Shown here: one piece after another, positions 15,901 through 27,356 of the stretch
Layout: every line of letters begins with the position of its first letter
How positions within the stretch are numbered: position 1 is the first letter of the stretch
Source of the DNA: Elmis aenea
Taxonomy: Eukaryota; Arthropoda; Insecta; Coleoptera; Elmidae
Reading direction: 5' to 3'
DNA: 64,000 nt
Assembly: GCA_947652605.1 (NCBI GenBank)
Contig: OX393576.1
Location: forward strand, 11,124,575 to 11,188,574
Notes under the pieces: generated by a model
What the model was told of the DNA's origin: nothing
Databases searched by the model: none
The model's input: the letters and a program-made list of their open reading frames with translations, nothing else
Translations under genes and position numbers: made by a program

Positions 15901-18900
15901 GAGTGAAAAAATCTCTAGTTTTTTTTTTAATTCGTGAATTTCTTTGATATCTCACATTAAAGAAATAGAATTTTTTTATTATACATTTACAGGGTGATTG
16001 AAATTCGAGTTTAAGCATAGGGATCTCGCATATTATAATAGCTAGAGTATAGGTTTCAATTTGGCAAAGTTGCTAAATTTTGTGCTCATTAATAATTCGA
16101 AAAGAAATCGGAAATATCTCGAACGTTATTCCGAGAAAATTAGGAAAAACCGGAAATACGATTTTTGAAAATCGTTTGTAACTCCTTTGGAGTATGAAAT
16201 ATTTCAAATGTGTAAAAACATTGCCCAAGCAACTTTTTAAGCTGAATCGGATGGTGGTCACAAATTTTTCCTAGATCGATTCGTTTTTGTTTTATGACAA
16301 CCAATTTAGTTTTTCTTATGGGCGCAATCTTTGCTATTTACATCAGGTGTCGGCCCTTCATGTGTTTTGATCCGGCCCGCCAAGTAATAATCTAAATATA
16401 AAGGGTGTTTCTTAATTATTGCGAAAAGGAGGTCATTCCTTATCGAAAGTTAAGGGGGGATTTTATATAATTTATTTTTCCTTAGATGTCTCCTTTCGGA
16501 GTTACACCCTCCTAAAGAGGTGCGGTAAAATTAGGTTTTTATTTTATTTCTCAAATTTGGATGAATGAAGAAGAATGATATTTGATACATGTTTTGTACT
16601 TATTGAAAGGTTTTCCATAGTAATATGTTCAATCATCTTCCACCTTCACAAGAGGCTGAAAAGTGCGACCCCTGTTGTTTTTTTTAATCAGAACTCTTGG
16701 GAGGCTTGAAATTTTGCAATTTAAAAAATTTTCTTTGCAAGCATAGATATTTTTTTTTTAAATTTATTCTTTAAATTTTCCTGTAAAACCTACAGTTTTT
16801 GAATACAAAATTAAATGAGTGAACATAAACCATTAAATATTCTAAAATGAATCGTTTTATAAATTAAATAACCAAGTTTAAGTTGGTATCTCAGCATAAA
16901 ACTAAGATATCAGTGCCGTAGCAAACTTTTTTAAATCGAGAGTATTGTAACTCTTTTTGTCATACAAACTTTTTCCCCACGCCACTGATTTTGCCCTTGT
17001 GTTACCATTAAAGTTCCTATACCAGTGGCATAATATTGGTATGTGTGGCCCGCTTGAAAATATTATTGTTTTTATTTGGCCCGCTATATAAAAAAGGTTG
17101 CCGACCCCTGATTTACATAATCAAATAGCATTTATTTTCTGAATCCATTGTAGTATAGGTAACATGATATTTTACTTCTTATTCATTGTCAAATTAAACA
17201 AAAGGGTTTTTAAATAAAAACCATTATAAATCAAGTAGTCCGGTCGTTGTAGTTTATGTTGTTTCCATGACAACCAATCAACAAACTAAAAGTTTTGAAA
17301 GCATATTGTCACATTAATACAGTCGTAAAAATGAACGCGATATGCTGCACATTTTTTGTACTGTTCTTTTAAGTTTTGTTATGTTATCACTACTTTATAC
17401 AAATCTACTTAAGTTTGTGTTTAATGTAGAAAAATAGTGTTTTTCCCGGATATGTTTTTTTGTTATCTGAAACATTTTGCCATATTTTTCTCTAAGTTTG
17501 GCAAAAGGCCCATATTTACCTATTTTCTGTCATGTTTCTGGATATGTTTCTGCATACCGTTGACTTGACGATATAGAATTCCCATTCAATGAATAAAAAA
17601 TTGGCAGCATATCGCGTTTTTCTTCGTTATTAAAGTTCATTTTTACGAATTTATTAATGTGACAAGTAATAGGCTTTCAAAACTTTTAGTTTGTTGATTG
17701 GTTGTCATGGAAACAACATAAACTACAACGACCGTCCTACCTGATTTATCGTGGTTGTTGTTTAAAACGCATTTTTTTAAAATTTGATAATGAATAAAGA
17801 AGTATAATACCATGTGTGATACATCAATGGATTCAGAAAAATAAATGCACCAATAAGAAAAAACAAAGTTGGTTGTCATAAAACAAAAACGAATCGATCT
17901 AGGAAAAATGTGTGACCACCATCCGATTCGGCTTAAAAAGTTGCTTGGGCAATGTTTTAACACATTTAAAATATTTTTTACTCCAAAGGAGTTATAGACA
18001 ATTTTCAAAAATCGTATTTTCCGGTTTTTCCTAATTTTCTCGGATAGGTACCGTTTGAGATACTTCCAATTTCTCTTCGAATTAATAATCATTAATGAGC
18101 ACGAAATTTAGCAACTTTGCCAAATTGAAACCTATACTCTAGCTACTATAATAAGCGAGATCCCCATGCTTAAACTCGAATTTCAATCACCCTGCATCAA
18201 GTTTTTTTCTGTTATCGGTAAACTTTTATATATTCCGTTTATCGTTCCTTTACCTATCCCCCCTTATTTTATGCTATTTAATTTTTTTACGGTGCATGCA
18301 TTTTTAATTATTTTTGTTTTTAATCCAGATAATGGTGGCACGTTTAGGAGCTATACAAAACGTCTGGAGGGCCAGACCCCTCATACAGGTCCTCCTGAAA
18401 CTTTTCCGTTTGAGTGTGAAAGTGCAACGTGTGCAGGAAGTCCTGATCGATCCCGACATTGGTGCTACTAGTATATTTTTACGTACTTTACAGTCGTGTC
18501 TCGACGGCGAACCCGACGCTAGTCAAGCGTCCGTCACGGAACAACTTTTAGATGTACGTTACACCCGCGTTAATCATGGCGATGTAAATTAAACGATGTT
18601 CGTTTTGCAGATAATGGAGACGATCGTATCGAAGGCGACGAGCAAGTCGCTGGAATCGTTTGAGAAGTTTTCGTTGACGTTCGGCGGGCCGGAGTACGTC
18701 CAGTCCCTGCTTTCGTGTACAAACCAGTCGAGCGTTCGTAATAATCAAGCCGTACTGTATCATCTGACCCGTGTTTTGGCAGCTTTGGTTTACGGGAATA
18801 AAGAAAAAATGGAAATTTTATTGGATCACTTTAAATCGGTGCTGGATTTTAACAAGTACGATTTCGAACACACGTCCGAAGATCAGCAGAAGTTGGAGAT

Positions 18901-21900
18901 GTTCTGTGTACTCACAGGCGGAATCGAAAGAAATGCCATCGGCAATACCCTGAAGGATTACATCGTTTCTTTGGGGGTGGTAAAGGACGCCGTGGAGTAT
19001 ATAACCATGCATGCTCCTTGTGTTAAGCCGACGTTACTTCGTACCGACAGTGACGAGTTGAAAGAGTTCATATCAAAACCAGCTCTCAAATATATTTTAC
19101 GGTTTCTGACCGGGTTGGCGGCCGAACATAAAAATACACAGGTATGTACTCTTTGAATCACAATCGAAGTAGAACATTCCGTGCTAGTTTTAAGCTTGCC
19201 TAATTCTTTGATTTTATAATCGTGTTATTGTATTCGCAGTTGGCAGTAGCGGAAGCAGATACCATTCCGATAATCCATCGATTGGAACAAGTGTCGTCGG
19301 ACGAACATGTTGGATCGCTGGCAGAAAATCTCCTGGAGGCTCTTCGTCCCAATTCTGCAGTTGCCAATAGAATCGAAGAAGTGAGAGAGTTCACACGTTC
19401 CGAGAAGAAAAGACTAGCCATGGCTATGCGTGAGAAACAATTAGGTCAATTAGGAATGAGAACCAATGATAAAGGACAGGTAAATACTATTTATCAGTTA
19501 ACTATAAGGTCAAGTTCAAGTGGGCAACAGTGGCTAGGGCGGCTACAGTGAATCAGTCGATATTTGCAAAAAAGTAAGAGAAATATTATATCCAGCACAA
19601 TCACTCGTCGGTAGAGCTTGTGACATGAACTTGTTGAAACCAGGGCTGCGGAGTCGGTAAAAAAGAAGTCGACTCCGACTCCTGATAATTTTAGTAGCTC
19701 GACTCCGACAAAATTAAATACTAAGACTTTTATGGTGTGTAATATAAAAAAAAATTAATATAAGGAAATGATTTAAAATTTGAGTTTAAATTTAGCGACA
19801 AAGGACCACCTCGCAATTTTTTTGTTGTACTCGGAGTCACAGTGGGTACTTTTTTTCCGACTCCGACTCCACTGACCAGAAATTCCTTCTAAACTCCGAC
19901 TCCACAGCCCTGGTTGAAACTAATCGACTAGCGTCTATGGCCTAGTGTGTTTTGTGCAGTGGAAGGATTTAGTTTTTGGACAGGAAACATTTTGTTTTAA
20001 GCTAAGAAATATTTTGTTTCTACTCTTTTACCTTGCGTTATTTTTACTGGTTGTTATTTCTGAGTAAACTACTTTCAATTAAGATTGTTTTAATGTGAAA
20101 TTCACCGTTAAATACACATCGGTTTTCTTGGTGTTTTGATGTGTGATTAAAAAGGCCGCTAAGTACACAGTGACTCAGCTAAGTTAAGGACACAGTGGAT
20201 CATGATCCACTGTGTACAGGGTGGCCTATTTTCGATGCCCATACCAGGGTATCTTGGTTATTATCGGAGATAGAAAAAAACTAAGTACGTAGTCTCGATT
20301 TCTTATTTCGAAGGAAATTCATTGCCATAAACAAATTTTTGATATCTTTTTTAATTTTCGAAATATAGCCCAAAACCGATTTTTGGCACTTTTCAAAAAT
20401 GTTAAATATCTCGCTTAAACGAAAGGATAGAAAAAACTTTAAAGACATTTTTAGAATAGTTTTTTGTCCTTAATAAGATAGCGATATTCAATTTTTTTTT
20501 ACTCATACAAATATTGATATATTACATCTAACTTTCTTATTTTAAATGGCAACCATAAGCAAATTATATATTTTTTAAAAGCGCAAAAAATAAGCTTTCA
20601 ATTTATGTGAAAGCCAATAGTTGCCTTTGAAATAAGAAAGTTAGGTGTAATATATCAATATTGGTATGAGTAAAAAAAATTGAATATCGCTATCTTATTA
20701 AGCACAAAAAACCATGCAAAAAATGTCTTTAAGGTTTTTTTCGTTTAAGCGAGATAGTTAACATTTTTGATATGTTTTTTAATACTCGAAATATAGCCAA
20801 CACCATTTTTAGCACTTTTCAAAAATGTTAAATATCTCGCTTAAACCAAAAGGTAGAAAAAAACTTTTAATACTTAATAAGATAGTGATGTTAAAATTTT
20901 TTTACTCCTACAAATATTGATATATTACACCTAACTTTCTTATTTTAAATGGCAACCATAGTTGGCTTTGACATGAATCGAAAGCTTATTTTTTGCGCTA
21001 TTCAAAAATATGTAATTTGCTCCTGGTTGCTATTTAAAATAAGAAAGTTGGGTATAATATATCGATATTCGTATGAGTAAAAAAATAATGAACATTGCTA
21101 TCTTATTAAGGACAAAAAACCATGCCCAAAATGTGTTTAAAGTTTTTCTCTATCTTTTCGTTTAAGCGAAATATTAAACATTTTTGAAAAGTGCCCAAAA
21201 TCGGTTTTTGGCTATATTTAGAAAATTAAAAAAGATATCAAAAATCTGTTTACGGCAATTAATTTCTCTTGAAAAAAGAAATCAAGAGTACGTATTTAGT
21301 TTTTTTCTATCTCTGATAATAACCGAGATACCCTGTATGGGCATCGAAAATAGGCCACCCTGTACTATACGATTTTTTTGGCACCAAGCGGGTCACTTTA
21401 TGTTAATGAGACTGTTTTGTCAAAACGATTTATAAAAGAAGTGAGAAACGTCGTATTTTTTGAGACCAAATGAGTCATTTTATAATTTTAAGGTTACCTC
21501 TTTATAAAAGTGAAAATTCCCAAAATAAACAATGAAACTTGTTTCATTTCTTCATCTTTACCCGCGGTTATCCACTGTGTACCAGCATGATCCACTGTAC
21601 ACTGAAGGGCGATCCACTGTTCCCGCCCCTGTGGTACACAGTGGATCAATTCCCATTTTTTAAAAATTTTCGTAAAAATAATAATGTAAAATTAAAAAGC
21701 ATAAAATACAGTACATTCATGCTGAATTGTATCATCCTGACACTATTCAGAGCGAAGTGATATCCTTCCAAACAAAAAGTGATCCACTGTTGCCCACTTG
21801 ACCCTACTCTTTTATCGAAATTTTGAAACGTTACTTAAGTTATGCATGAGACGTATTTCATGATAACTCAATGTAAATGAAAATTTATTGTTCGTTTCAG

Positions 21901-24501
21901 GTGACGGCAAAATCTTCAATACTCCAGCAAATGGAAGAATTGGGTGAAGAAACGGGTTTGGTGTGTTGCATATGTAGAGAAGGTTACAAATATCAGCCGA
22001 CGAAAGTGTTGGGCATTTACACGTTTACAAAGCGTTGTAATGTAGACGAATTCGAAGCAAAGCCACGTAAGACGATTGGTTATAGCACCGTGACTCACTT
22101 CAATGTCGTGCACGTCGACTGCCATATGAGCGCCGTTAGGTACGTATTTGAATTTAAACAACAGTTTTAACCATTTGCTTAGGTGTAGGGACTTGCGCCC
22201 ATCTTCAGTAACTTTATTTTACTATTTCTGTTTCGAATTTCAGATTAGCAAGAGCCCGAGATGAATGGGAATCAGCAGCATTACAAAACGCGAATACCAA
22301 ATGTAACGGGCTTCTACCCCTCTGGGGTCCACAAGTCCCCGAATCAGCTTTCGCAAGCTGTCTAGCACGCCATAATACGTATTTACAAGAGAGCACAAAC
22401 CATCGTGATATCGGCCACAGCTCGACCGTGCACGACCTTAAGCTGCTGCTCCTAAGATTTGCCCTCGAGAAACCTTTCCACGAAGATACAGGAGGGGGGG
22501 GCCCACAAAGCAACATGCACTTGATTCCTTACTTAGTACACATGGCACTCTATGTAATCAATACGTAAGTAAACGATACTTCAATCGAACATTTCCTATT
22601 AAAAGTGAATGTAATTTTTTAGTACTCGTGTAAATAAAAGAGAAGAGTCTAGTTTGATGGCATACTTGGATCTGTTGAACGCCGAAAAGTGGGTAGAATC
22701 GTCGTATGAGTCAGAGGGGCCGCTCTACTGGGTTTCGATGTCTGTTTTAATACATTCTCCGCAACGTTGGACTTCCCTTCGTGTAGCTCACCTTCGTCGC
22801 CTGTTAGCATTAGCACATGCACGGCATTGCGCACCCACAGGGCCTTGTAAAACCGTTACCGATAAGACTGTTAAAGAATATTCAGCTTATAAACCTTACC
22901 TCTTGATGTTTGGACTCGTCGATGGAATTTACAATTATTTCTTTAAGGTAATGTCTGAATCAAGTGTACAGGGTGGTCAAAATTCGATGGGATTGCATGG
23001 GTATCTCAGTTAATATTTAAGATAGAGAAACGGTTAAATTACCAAAAATGTGCAGTTTTTTGAGACAAACTCAGAACCGTTTTCAAAAATATTCCATAAT
23101 TTCCGGTTTTCGAGTTATTGAATGAAAACTGTTTTTTTGTCATATTAATAATGTGTCACATATCCGTTATTGTTGTAAATATCGAAAATATTTATGGAGA
23201 TTATTTTTAGATATTTTTATGTTTAATTTGATTCTACTAAAAAAAATATTTTTACACTCGCCGTTAAAAAGTTATGACACAAACTTAACTTTTTTTAAAT
23301 GGGAACGATAGTTGGCTATGACCTATTTAAATTTCTTATTTTTTTCTCATTCCAAATATATAAGGGTCGATGTATTTATTTTCAATAACACGAAAGTTAC
23401 TTACATAGGTTTTTTAGTTTTTTTTAAAGAAAAGCATAGTAGGCTGTGAAAACAAAAAAAAACAAGGTGTTTATCTTGTTCACAAATTTAAAAACCTTGG
23501 CAACTTTACCACATGAGTTTTATAAGGTTTACACCTTGTTTTTTTTTTGTTTTCACAGCCTACTATGATTTTCTTAGAAAAAAAATCTAAAAAACCTTCA
23601 TAACTTGCGTATTATTGAAAATAAATACATTGACCCTTATATATTTAAAATGAGAAAAAAATAAGGAATTTAAAAAGGTCATAGCCAACTATCGTTCCCA
23701 TTTAAAAAAAGGCAAGTTTGTGTCATAATTTTTTAACAGCGAGCGTAAAATTTTTTTGTTTAGTATATTCAAATTAAATATAAAAATATCTAAAAATAAT
23801 CTTCATAAATATTTTCGATATTTACAACAATAACGGATATGTGACACATTATTAATATGACAAAAAAACAGTTTTCATTCAATAACTCGAAAACCGGAAA
23901 TGATAGAATATATTTGAGAGCGGTTCTGAGTTCGTCTCAAAAAACTGCATGTTTTTGGTAATTTAACCGTTTCTCTATCTTAAATATTAACCGAGATACC
24001 CGTGCAATCCCATCGAATTAGGACCACCCTGTACAGATCATTGTTGCGTTTGACTGTAATTAAATTTTAAAACGGTTTCTGACTGAAATGTTTTATGTTG
24101 TAGAATGTTACGGGTCCCGAAGATCAATGGCCCAGTAATTTAGCTGATTACATACGTCACAATGATGAAGTCATGATTAAAGCATCAGAGAGACTTCTTT
24201 TGTTCTATACAGATGAATTATTGCCTTGCACCTCTTTTTCAGAGTTTTGTGATGTAACTGGTAAGTTGTTATTATTAGATTTATATTTTGCAGATATTAA
24301 TTGTGTCGTTTCTGTGTAATTTTTGTGGTAAAATTAACACGAAACTTCTCTGGTACCTTTTTTTGAAATGATTAAAATTAAAATTTTAATCGGCTTGTGA
24401 ATATAAAGTGGTTCTCTAAGTTTGTTTTTCTGATTATAGGTCTATTAAGTGATATATCTGATCCAGATGCTTATATTAATGATCTGTTAAAAGGATTATA
24501 G
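908..24501 (+). CDS. UBR4/poe: E3 ubiquitin-protein ligase UBR4 (purity of essence), C-terminal half, 31 exons
   Basis: Giant N-degron/quality-control E3 ligase; the 5' half, including the UBR box, lies outside the window. Exons read with consistent phase: 908-1270, 1347-1675, 2966-3091, 3216-3377, 3432-3593, 3676-3850, 3909-4175, 4259-4530, 7055-7271, 7325-7628, 7684-7840, 9161-9358, 9441-9615, 9751-9985, 10069-10288, 10397-10504, 12314-12493, 12609-12806, 13458-13973, 14253-14456, 14561-14978, 15152-15531, 15643-15822, 18329-18553, 18611-19141, 19240-19479, 21901-22139, 22244-22564, 22623-22947, 24104-24260, 24440-24501. That is about 2,547 residues then TAG. Exons 14-17 carry a Cys-rich zinc-ribbon-like cluster (CPRC, CGNC, CHKC, CHAC, CSEC). 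Exon 27 carries [11 protein letters not shown] with HVDCH, the hemiRING of the catalytic module known at the UBR4 C-terminus. The frame stays open across every junction, so the gene looks functional. Identity is from recalled family similarity and is very likely right. Confidence 0.93.
1760..1914 (-). mobile_element. Truncated hAT-like MITE (GCTCC-rich family)
   Basis: The sequence ending GCTCCAAACCCCTG at 1914 is the reverse complement of the left part of the complete copy at 12841-13249. The other half of the element is missing. It lies in UBR4 intron 2. Confidence 0.65.
2450..2860. repeat. Degenerate fold-back element remnant in UBR4 intron 2
   Basis: Intronic AT-rich sequence with a right-end-like segment (GAGATCCCCATAGTGG, then ACCCTGTATA near 2825-2835) resembling the ends of the TACAGGGTG families. 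No clear left end was found. The short ORFs here are not coding. Confidence 0.35.
4583..5285 (-). pseudogene. RTE-like LINE fragment, reverse transcriptase C-terminal part
   Basis: Antisense in UBR4 intron 8. Two overlapping reading frames joined by one frameshift near 4750 encode the end of a non-LTR reverse transcriptase. Visible are the post-palm [10 protein letters not shown] segment, the [14 protein letters not shown] segment, and the [14 protein letters not shown] tail typical of RTE-type elements. The endonuclease and catalytic YADD block are absent, so the copy is 5'-truncated and dead. Clade assignment is by resemblance. Confidence 0.75.
5317..6833. mobile_element. Fold-back element family A, copy 1
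   Basis: Begins TACAGGGTGATTGAAATTCG and ends with the inverted form at 6833. Inverted arms of more than 500 bases pair across the element: the GGCCGGTCGTTGTAGTTTAT segment near 5783 recurs inverted near 6340. It has no coding capacity and flanking TA-rich sequence. It lies in UBR4 intron 8; related copies are at 10743 and 15988. Confidence 0.8.
8003..8995. mobile_element. Chimeric fold-back element (family B left end, family C right end)
   Basis: The left end TACAGGGTGATTCAGTTTGA and the following GACTGTCGCACCCC match family B. The right end, with GAGATACCCATGCAATCCCA and ACCATCCTGTA at 8995, matches family C (complete copy at 22967-24034). The two ends belong to different families, suggesting nested insertion with loss, or recombination. 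It occupies UBR4 intron 11. Confidence 0.65.
10743..12250. mobile_element. Fold-back element family A, copy 2
   Basis: Same terminal sequences and arm structure as the copy at 5317, about 1,508 bases, in UBR4 intron 16. A second TACAGGGTG end lies just outside it at 10711, so this copy may have landed in or beside another element of the same type. Confidence 0.8.
12841..13249. mobile_element. hAT-like MITE, GCTCC-rich, with 8-bp target duplication
   Basis: Starts CAGGGGTTTGGAGC and ends GCTCCAAACCCCTG. It is flanked on both sides by ATTTATTT (12833-12840 and 13250-13257), a perfect 8-bp target duplication typical of hAT transposition. It is 409 bases, non-coding, in UBR4 intron 18. Confidence 0.85.
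14980..15126 (+). repeat. T/TTTG-rich low-complexity tract
   Basis: Almost pure T and G on this strand (TTTG and TTTTG runs), filling most of the short UBR4 intron between exons ending 14978 and starting 15152. The long ORFs running through it on both strands are composition artefacts. Confidence 0.8.
15988..18196. mobile_element. Fold-back element family A, copy 3, interrupted by a hAT MITE
   Basis: Family A ends at both sides (left with TTACAGGGTGATTGAAATTC, right ending CACCCTGCA). The excess length over the other copies comes from a 766-base insertion at 16345-17110; without it and its duplication the element is about 1.43 kb. It lies in UBR4 intron 23. Confidence 0.8.
16345..17110. mobile_element. 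hAT-like MITE inserted in family A copy 3
   Basis: Starts CAGGTGTCGGC and ends GCCGACCCCTG, with GGCCCGC subterminal segments inverted at the two ends. It is flanked by a perfect ATTTACAT duplication (16337-16344 and 17111-17118). No coding region. The nesting shows it is younger than its host element. Confidence 0.88.
19641..19912. mobile_element. hAT-like MITE (CAGGGCTGCGGAGTCGG family)
   Basis: Starts CAGGGCTGCGGAGTCGG and ends CCGACTCCACAGCCCTG. Perfect 8-bp duplication GTTGAAAC at 19633-19640 and 19913-19920. It is 272 bases and non-coding, a short hAT-type MITE. Confidence 0.88.
20190..20215. repeat. 26-bp perfect palindrome containing CACAGTGGATC
   Basis: Two CACAGTGGATCA half-sites face each other with no spacer, flanked by A and T that also pair. 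It lies directly at the left end of fold-back element family D. Confidence 0.85.
20215..21364. mobile_element. Fold-back element family D, copy 1
   Basis: Starts TACAGGGTGGCCTATTTTCG and ends with its inverse at 21364, with inverted arms over most of 1,150 bases. A second, left-truncated copy lies at 47940-48667. Non-coding. Confidence 0.8.
22967..24034. mobile_element. Fold-back element family C
   Basis: Left TACAGGGTGGTCAAAATTCG and right inverse ending ACCACCCTGTA, 1,068 bases. Long inverted arms meet near 23490 (for example AACCGGAAATGAT near 23895 against its inverse near 23095). It fills most of UBR4 intron 29. Confidence 0.8.
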
Positions 24502-25273
24502 AGAGTTGTCATATATTAAATTTGTATTAATTAAACTACTAAGGCTGTAAATTTAATTTAATAACTAGTTTTTTTTTTTAATAGCTTAAAATGTCATGTA
24601 GTTAAAGGTTGCTTGGATTGTTTTGTTTTAGTGTCCTTAAATTATTGTAGTATACCTTGAAAATAAAGTTATGAACAAGAGTTTAATGTTTAATTAAATA
24701 GCTTTATTATTATCTACATACGTTTCGTATTTATTGTTTATAATGGCCATTGTTAGAATCTTAAATTAAATTGGTTTGATTGTTTTCCGTTTAAATAAGG
24801 GTCTATAAAAAAATAACCAATCGTCTAGATTTGCAAGAACATGGCCCCTTTTTCTCAATTATTGAAAAGGGTTTTTAATCTTGATTTTTTTTAAGAAGAC
24901 CTAGTTTCACTATGTAAAAATCTTCCATTGAAAATTGCAAAAACAGTAATTCTCCCATTTGCACTAGTTTTTTATCAACAAATATTGTAATAAACGTGAA
25001 ATTTTAAAATTTACATTGTAATTTTAACGCGTGTCTGAACGTATCCCAATTAGGATCTTTGTATATTATGGTTGGCTATATGTAAAACGATTGGTGTCTT
25101 TTTGCTGTGACTATTGGCTATATATATGTATGTGACATGTGTCGGTTAAATTTGAACCTTTCCAATTATGACTAGTAAATTGTATAAAACTTATTATTCA
25201 TGTATGTTGTGTGATTTAGTGTTACATGAAGGCGAAGTTGGTGTAATCAGTAGTGCGTTGTACGTTTAAGTGT
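24502..25273. other. UBR4-NDC1 intergenic region
   Basis: Holds the UBR4 3' UTR and, presumably, the NDC1 promoter and 5' UTR. AT-rich; beyond the polyadenylation hexamer at 24662 I see no gene or recognisable repeat. Confidence 0.6.
24662..24667 (+). terminator. Polyadenylation signal of UBR4
   Basis: AATAAA about 160 bases after the UBR4 stop codon, in an AT-rich 3' UTR. It is the first canonical hexamer downstream of the stop. Confidence 0.6.
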
Positions 25274-27067
25274 ATGGACAAGCATCAGTATAGTTTATTA
25301 ACGATGAAAATGGGCCCGCCAAATGTCGTTCAACCTAACCTTACTGGTAACGTTCGTTTCAAAGATTTAATTTTAAAAAAACTATCGAGTGCTGTTACCT
25401 GCTGTGTGATAAGTCATCTTATACTTTTGTTTCTTTATTTATTTGCCATAAACTTTAATTTTATGAAGCCAACAGAATGGTTAAAATTGACTTTATCGAC
25501 TATTTTGATGACCAGCACATGGTTGTATGTAATTCCATTTGTGGGTATTATGTTTGCTCAGAACTTGATTTGTGCCAAAGGCTATGTTAAGCAACAACCA
25601 ACATGTGCCAATCGCTTTCAAAAATTGTATCGCACATTTTCGATTCACAATGTTATAGTGGGATTGTTTTACATCAATGCGGGGGGACTTATGGTGTGGA
25701 TGTATCTTTCTTTATCTGGAGGACCCTATTCGAGCCTTTACGTAAAGTGTAAAGGAGAACATTTTTGTTTGGTCGAAGACAATCTCTTTGCAATATTTAG
25801 CGGTCTGTGGACCGGTGCATATTTTTTCCTGAAAGTCGGCTTATCTGATAAACCTTTCACATTTCCAGTTATCCAACAACGAAAACTGTTGCAGCTGAAA
25901 ACTATGTTTTTTCCATTACTTAAAGAGAGCAAAAGTAAGGCAATTTGGCCAATGTTATGGTACTGTGCCTTTTATTATGCATGTAGTACTAACATTCGTG
26001 GATTTTTTACCGGTATTTTAAGACTTCAAAATAGTACTGAACCTCTAAGTTTGTGGATTATAATATATTCTTGGATGTTTGCTGTGTTATATATTTTTAG
26101 TATAAACCTTACAAGGTTCTTTTTTGAACTGTTTTTAACGGAACCAATTCAATTTCCTTTGGCTACAATCGACGATGATACCTTATTGTTAACTAATGCT
26201 TTAAAAATGGATAAAATACCGATTGTGCAACATTTAGCTTCTTTAGACTTATATTTATTATCCGTTTGGTCTCCTATTCGTCGCCAAGTTTTATTTACTT
26301 TGTCTCAACCTGGTGCTCATCCTCATGCATGGAATGGGATTGTTCAGAATAGCTTAAATATCATATCAAATTACACTAAAACTCTTAATAAGTCTTTGGA
26401 TGCGTTGTTAATGCCAGATGAACCACCAAAACTTCCAGCCAAAAATGAAGCACCAATAATTTTTGAACCTGCTTTAACACTGCAAAGTCCTCTCCAATCT
26501 TTAAAATATGAAAAGTTACGCAACATGTCTTTGTTACCAATCGAGCCATTAGAAATTGTAAATGTCTCACATGCACAAACAGCAACTGTTTTGGCTGATA
26601 ACTTTACTAAAGCCATATCAGATAAGTTCCATTACGCCTTAAATACTGCTAAAAACGTTTTTGGCATAAAATATTTATTTGGGTCCTTACCTGAAGTAAG
26701 TTTGCGTCATTGTCTTCACAATGGACAAGTAATAGTGTGGACAGTGCAAGGTTTATCGAATTTGGCCGTTATATCGGTTCAAGAAGATGCGTATGGAATA
26801 GCGCAAAAAGATTTGCCTGTGTTAATTTCAACGATAATGGACTTGAAACAGGCAGTCGAAAAAATAAATAAAGTGCAAATGTTTAGTAGAAAAGGACCTG
26901 GTTTTGACGAGTTTGGTTGTAAAATTAAAAACAACATAATTGCGGCAATTAAAAGAAGTTTAACTGATATCGGTAGGACATTCGGTAAATATTTAAAAGA
27001 TGTGCCACTCAAAAAAGATGTGCTTAATCAAATGCAGAATTTCGTTGTGTTTAATAGAAGTAGTTAG
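25274..27067 (+). CDS. NDC1: Nucleoporin NDC1 (transmembrane nucleoporin), single exon
   Basis: Integral membrane nucleoporin that anchors nuclear pore complexes in the nuclear envelope. The frame is open from 25253, but the first ATG is at 25274, giving 597 residues; a second ATG lies ten codons later. The N-terminal half has about six hydrophobic segments (around residues 35-55, 65-95, 125-145, 215-240, 255-280), ending in the TEPIQFPLA stretch that I recognise from NDC1 proteins just after the last membrane segment. The rest is a soluble C-terminal domain, as in the family. Length is close to other insect NDC1 proteins. No intron is visible, unlike the neighbouring multi-exon genes. Identity rests on recalled similarity. 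Confidence 0.88.
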   Translation: MDKHQYSLLTMKMGPPNVVQPNLTGNVRFKDLILKKLSSAVTCCVISHLILLFLYLFAINFNFMKPTEWLKLTLSTILMTSTWLYVIPFVGIMFAQNLICAKGYVKQQPTCANRFQKLYRTFSIHNVIVGLFYINAGGLMVWMYLSLSGGPYSSLYVKCKGEHFCLVEDNLFAIFSGLWTGAYFFLKVGLSDKPFTFPVIQQRKLLQLKTMFFPLLKESKSKAIWPMLWYCAFYYACSTNIRGFFTGILRLQNSTEPLSLWIIIYSWMFAVLYIFSINLTRFFFELFLTEPIQFPLATIDDDTLLLTNALKMDKIPIVQHLASLDLYLLSVWSPIRRQVLFTLSQPGAHPHAWNGIVQNSLNIISNYTKTLNKSLDALLMPDEPPKLPAKNEAPIIFEPALTLQSPLQSLKYEKLRNMSLLPIEPLEIVNVSHAQTATVLADNFTKAISDKFHYALNTAKNVFGIKYLFGSLPEVSLRHCLHNGQVIVWTVQGLSNLAVISVQEDAYGIAQKDLPVLISTIMDLKQAVEKINKVQMFSRKGPGFDEFGCKIKNNIIAAIKRSLTDIGRTFGKYLKDVPLKKDVLNQMQNFVVFNRSS

Positions 27068-27356
27068 TTAACTATTGAAGTGCACGTAAATTTTTTACAA
27101 CTAAGTGATCTTTAAACTTTATGATCGTCGACCAAATTACTTTAACTTTGTTAATAACTATAAATATAAAATGAGTGATGTGACCCACAGACAAACTTTG
27201 AAGACGCCTTAAATACTTCACTAGCATAAACATGCTGCCAATCGATCCTAACGTAATTAATAAACTTTTGATTTCTTTGTACTAATATCAAATTAATCCA
27301 AAGGTAAAGCCCCTGGTTTAAAATGTCTTTAATTTTAATTTATTTAAAATGTGTTT

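Larger units (their letters stand above)
19508..21803. mobile_element. Composite element with GGTCAAG...TGGGCAACAGTGG ends and GATCCACTGT repeats
   Basis: Left GGTCAAG plus TGGGCAACAGTGG near 19508-19534 is matched by the inverted form ending at 21803. Inside are at least seven copies of GATCCACTGT or its inverse, clustered near both ends (20167-20215 and 21568-21790). Two other elements are nested in it (19641-19912 and 20215-21364). It fills UBR4 intron 26. No transposase was seen, the class is unknown, and target duplications are not clear. Confidence 0.55.

Noticed and set aside
25253..25273. NDC1 start at 25253
   Set aside because: That codon is GTG; the first ATG in frame is at 25274.
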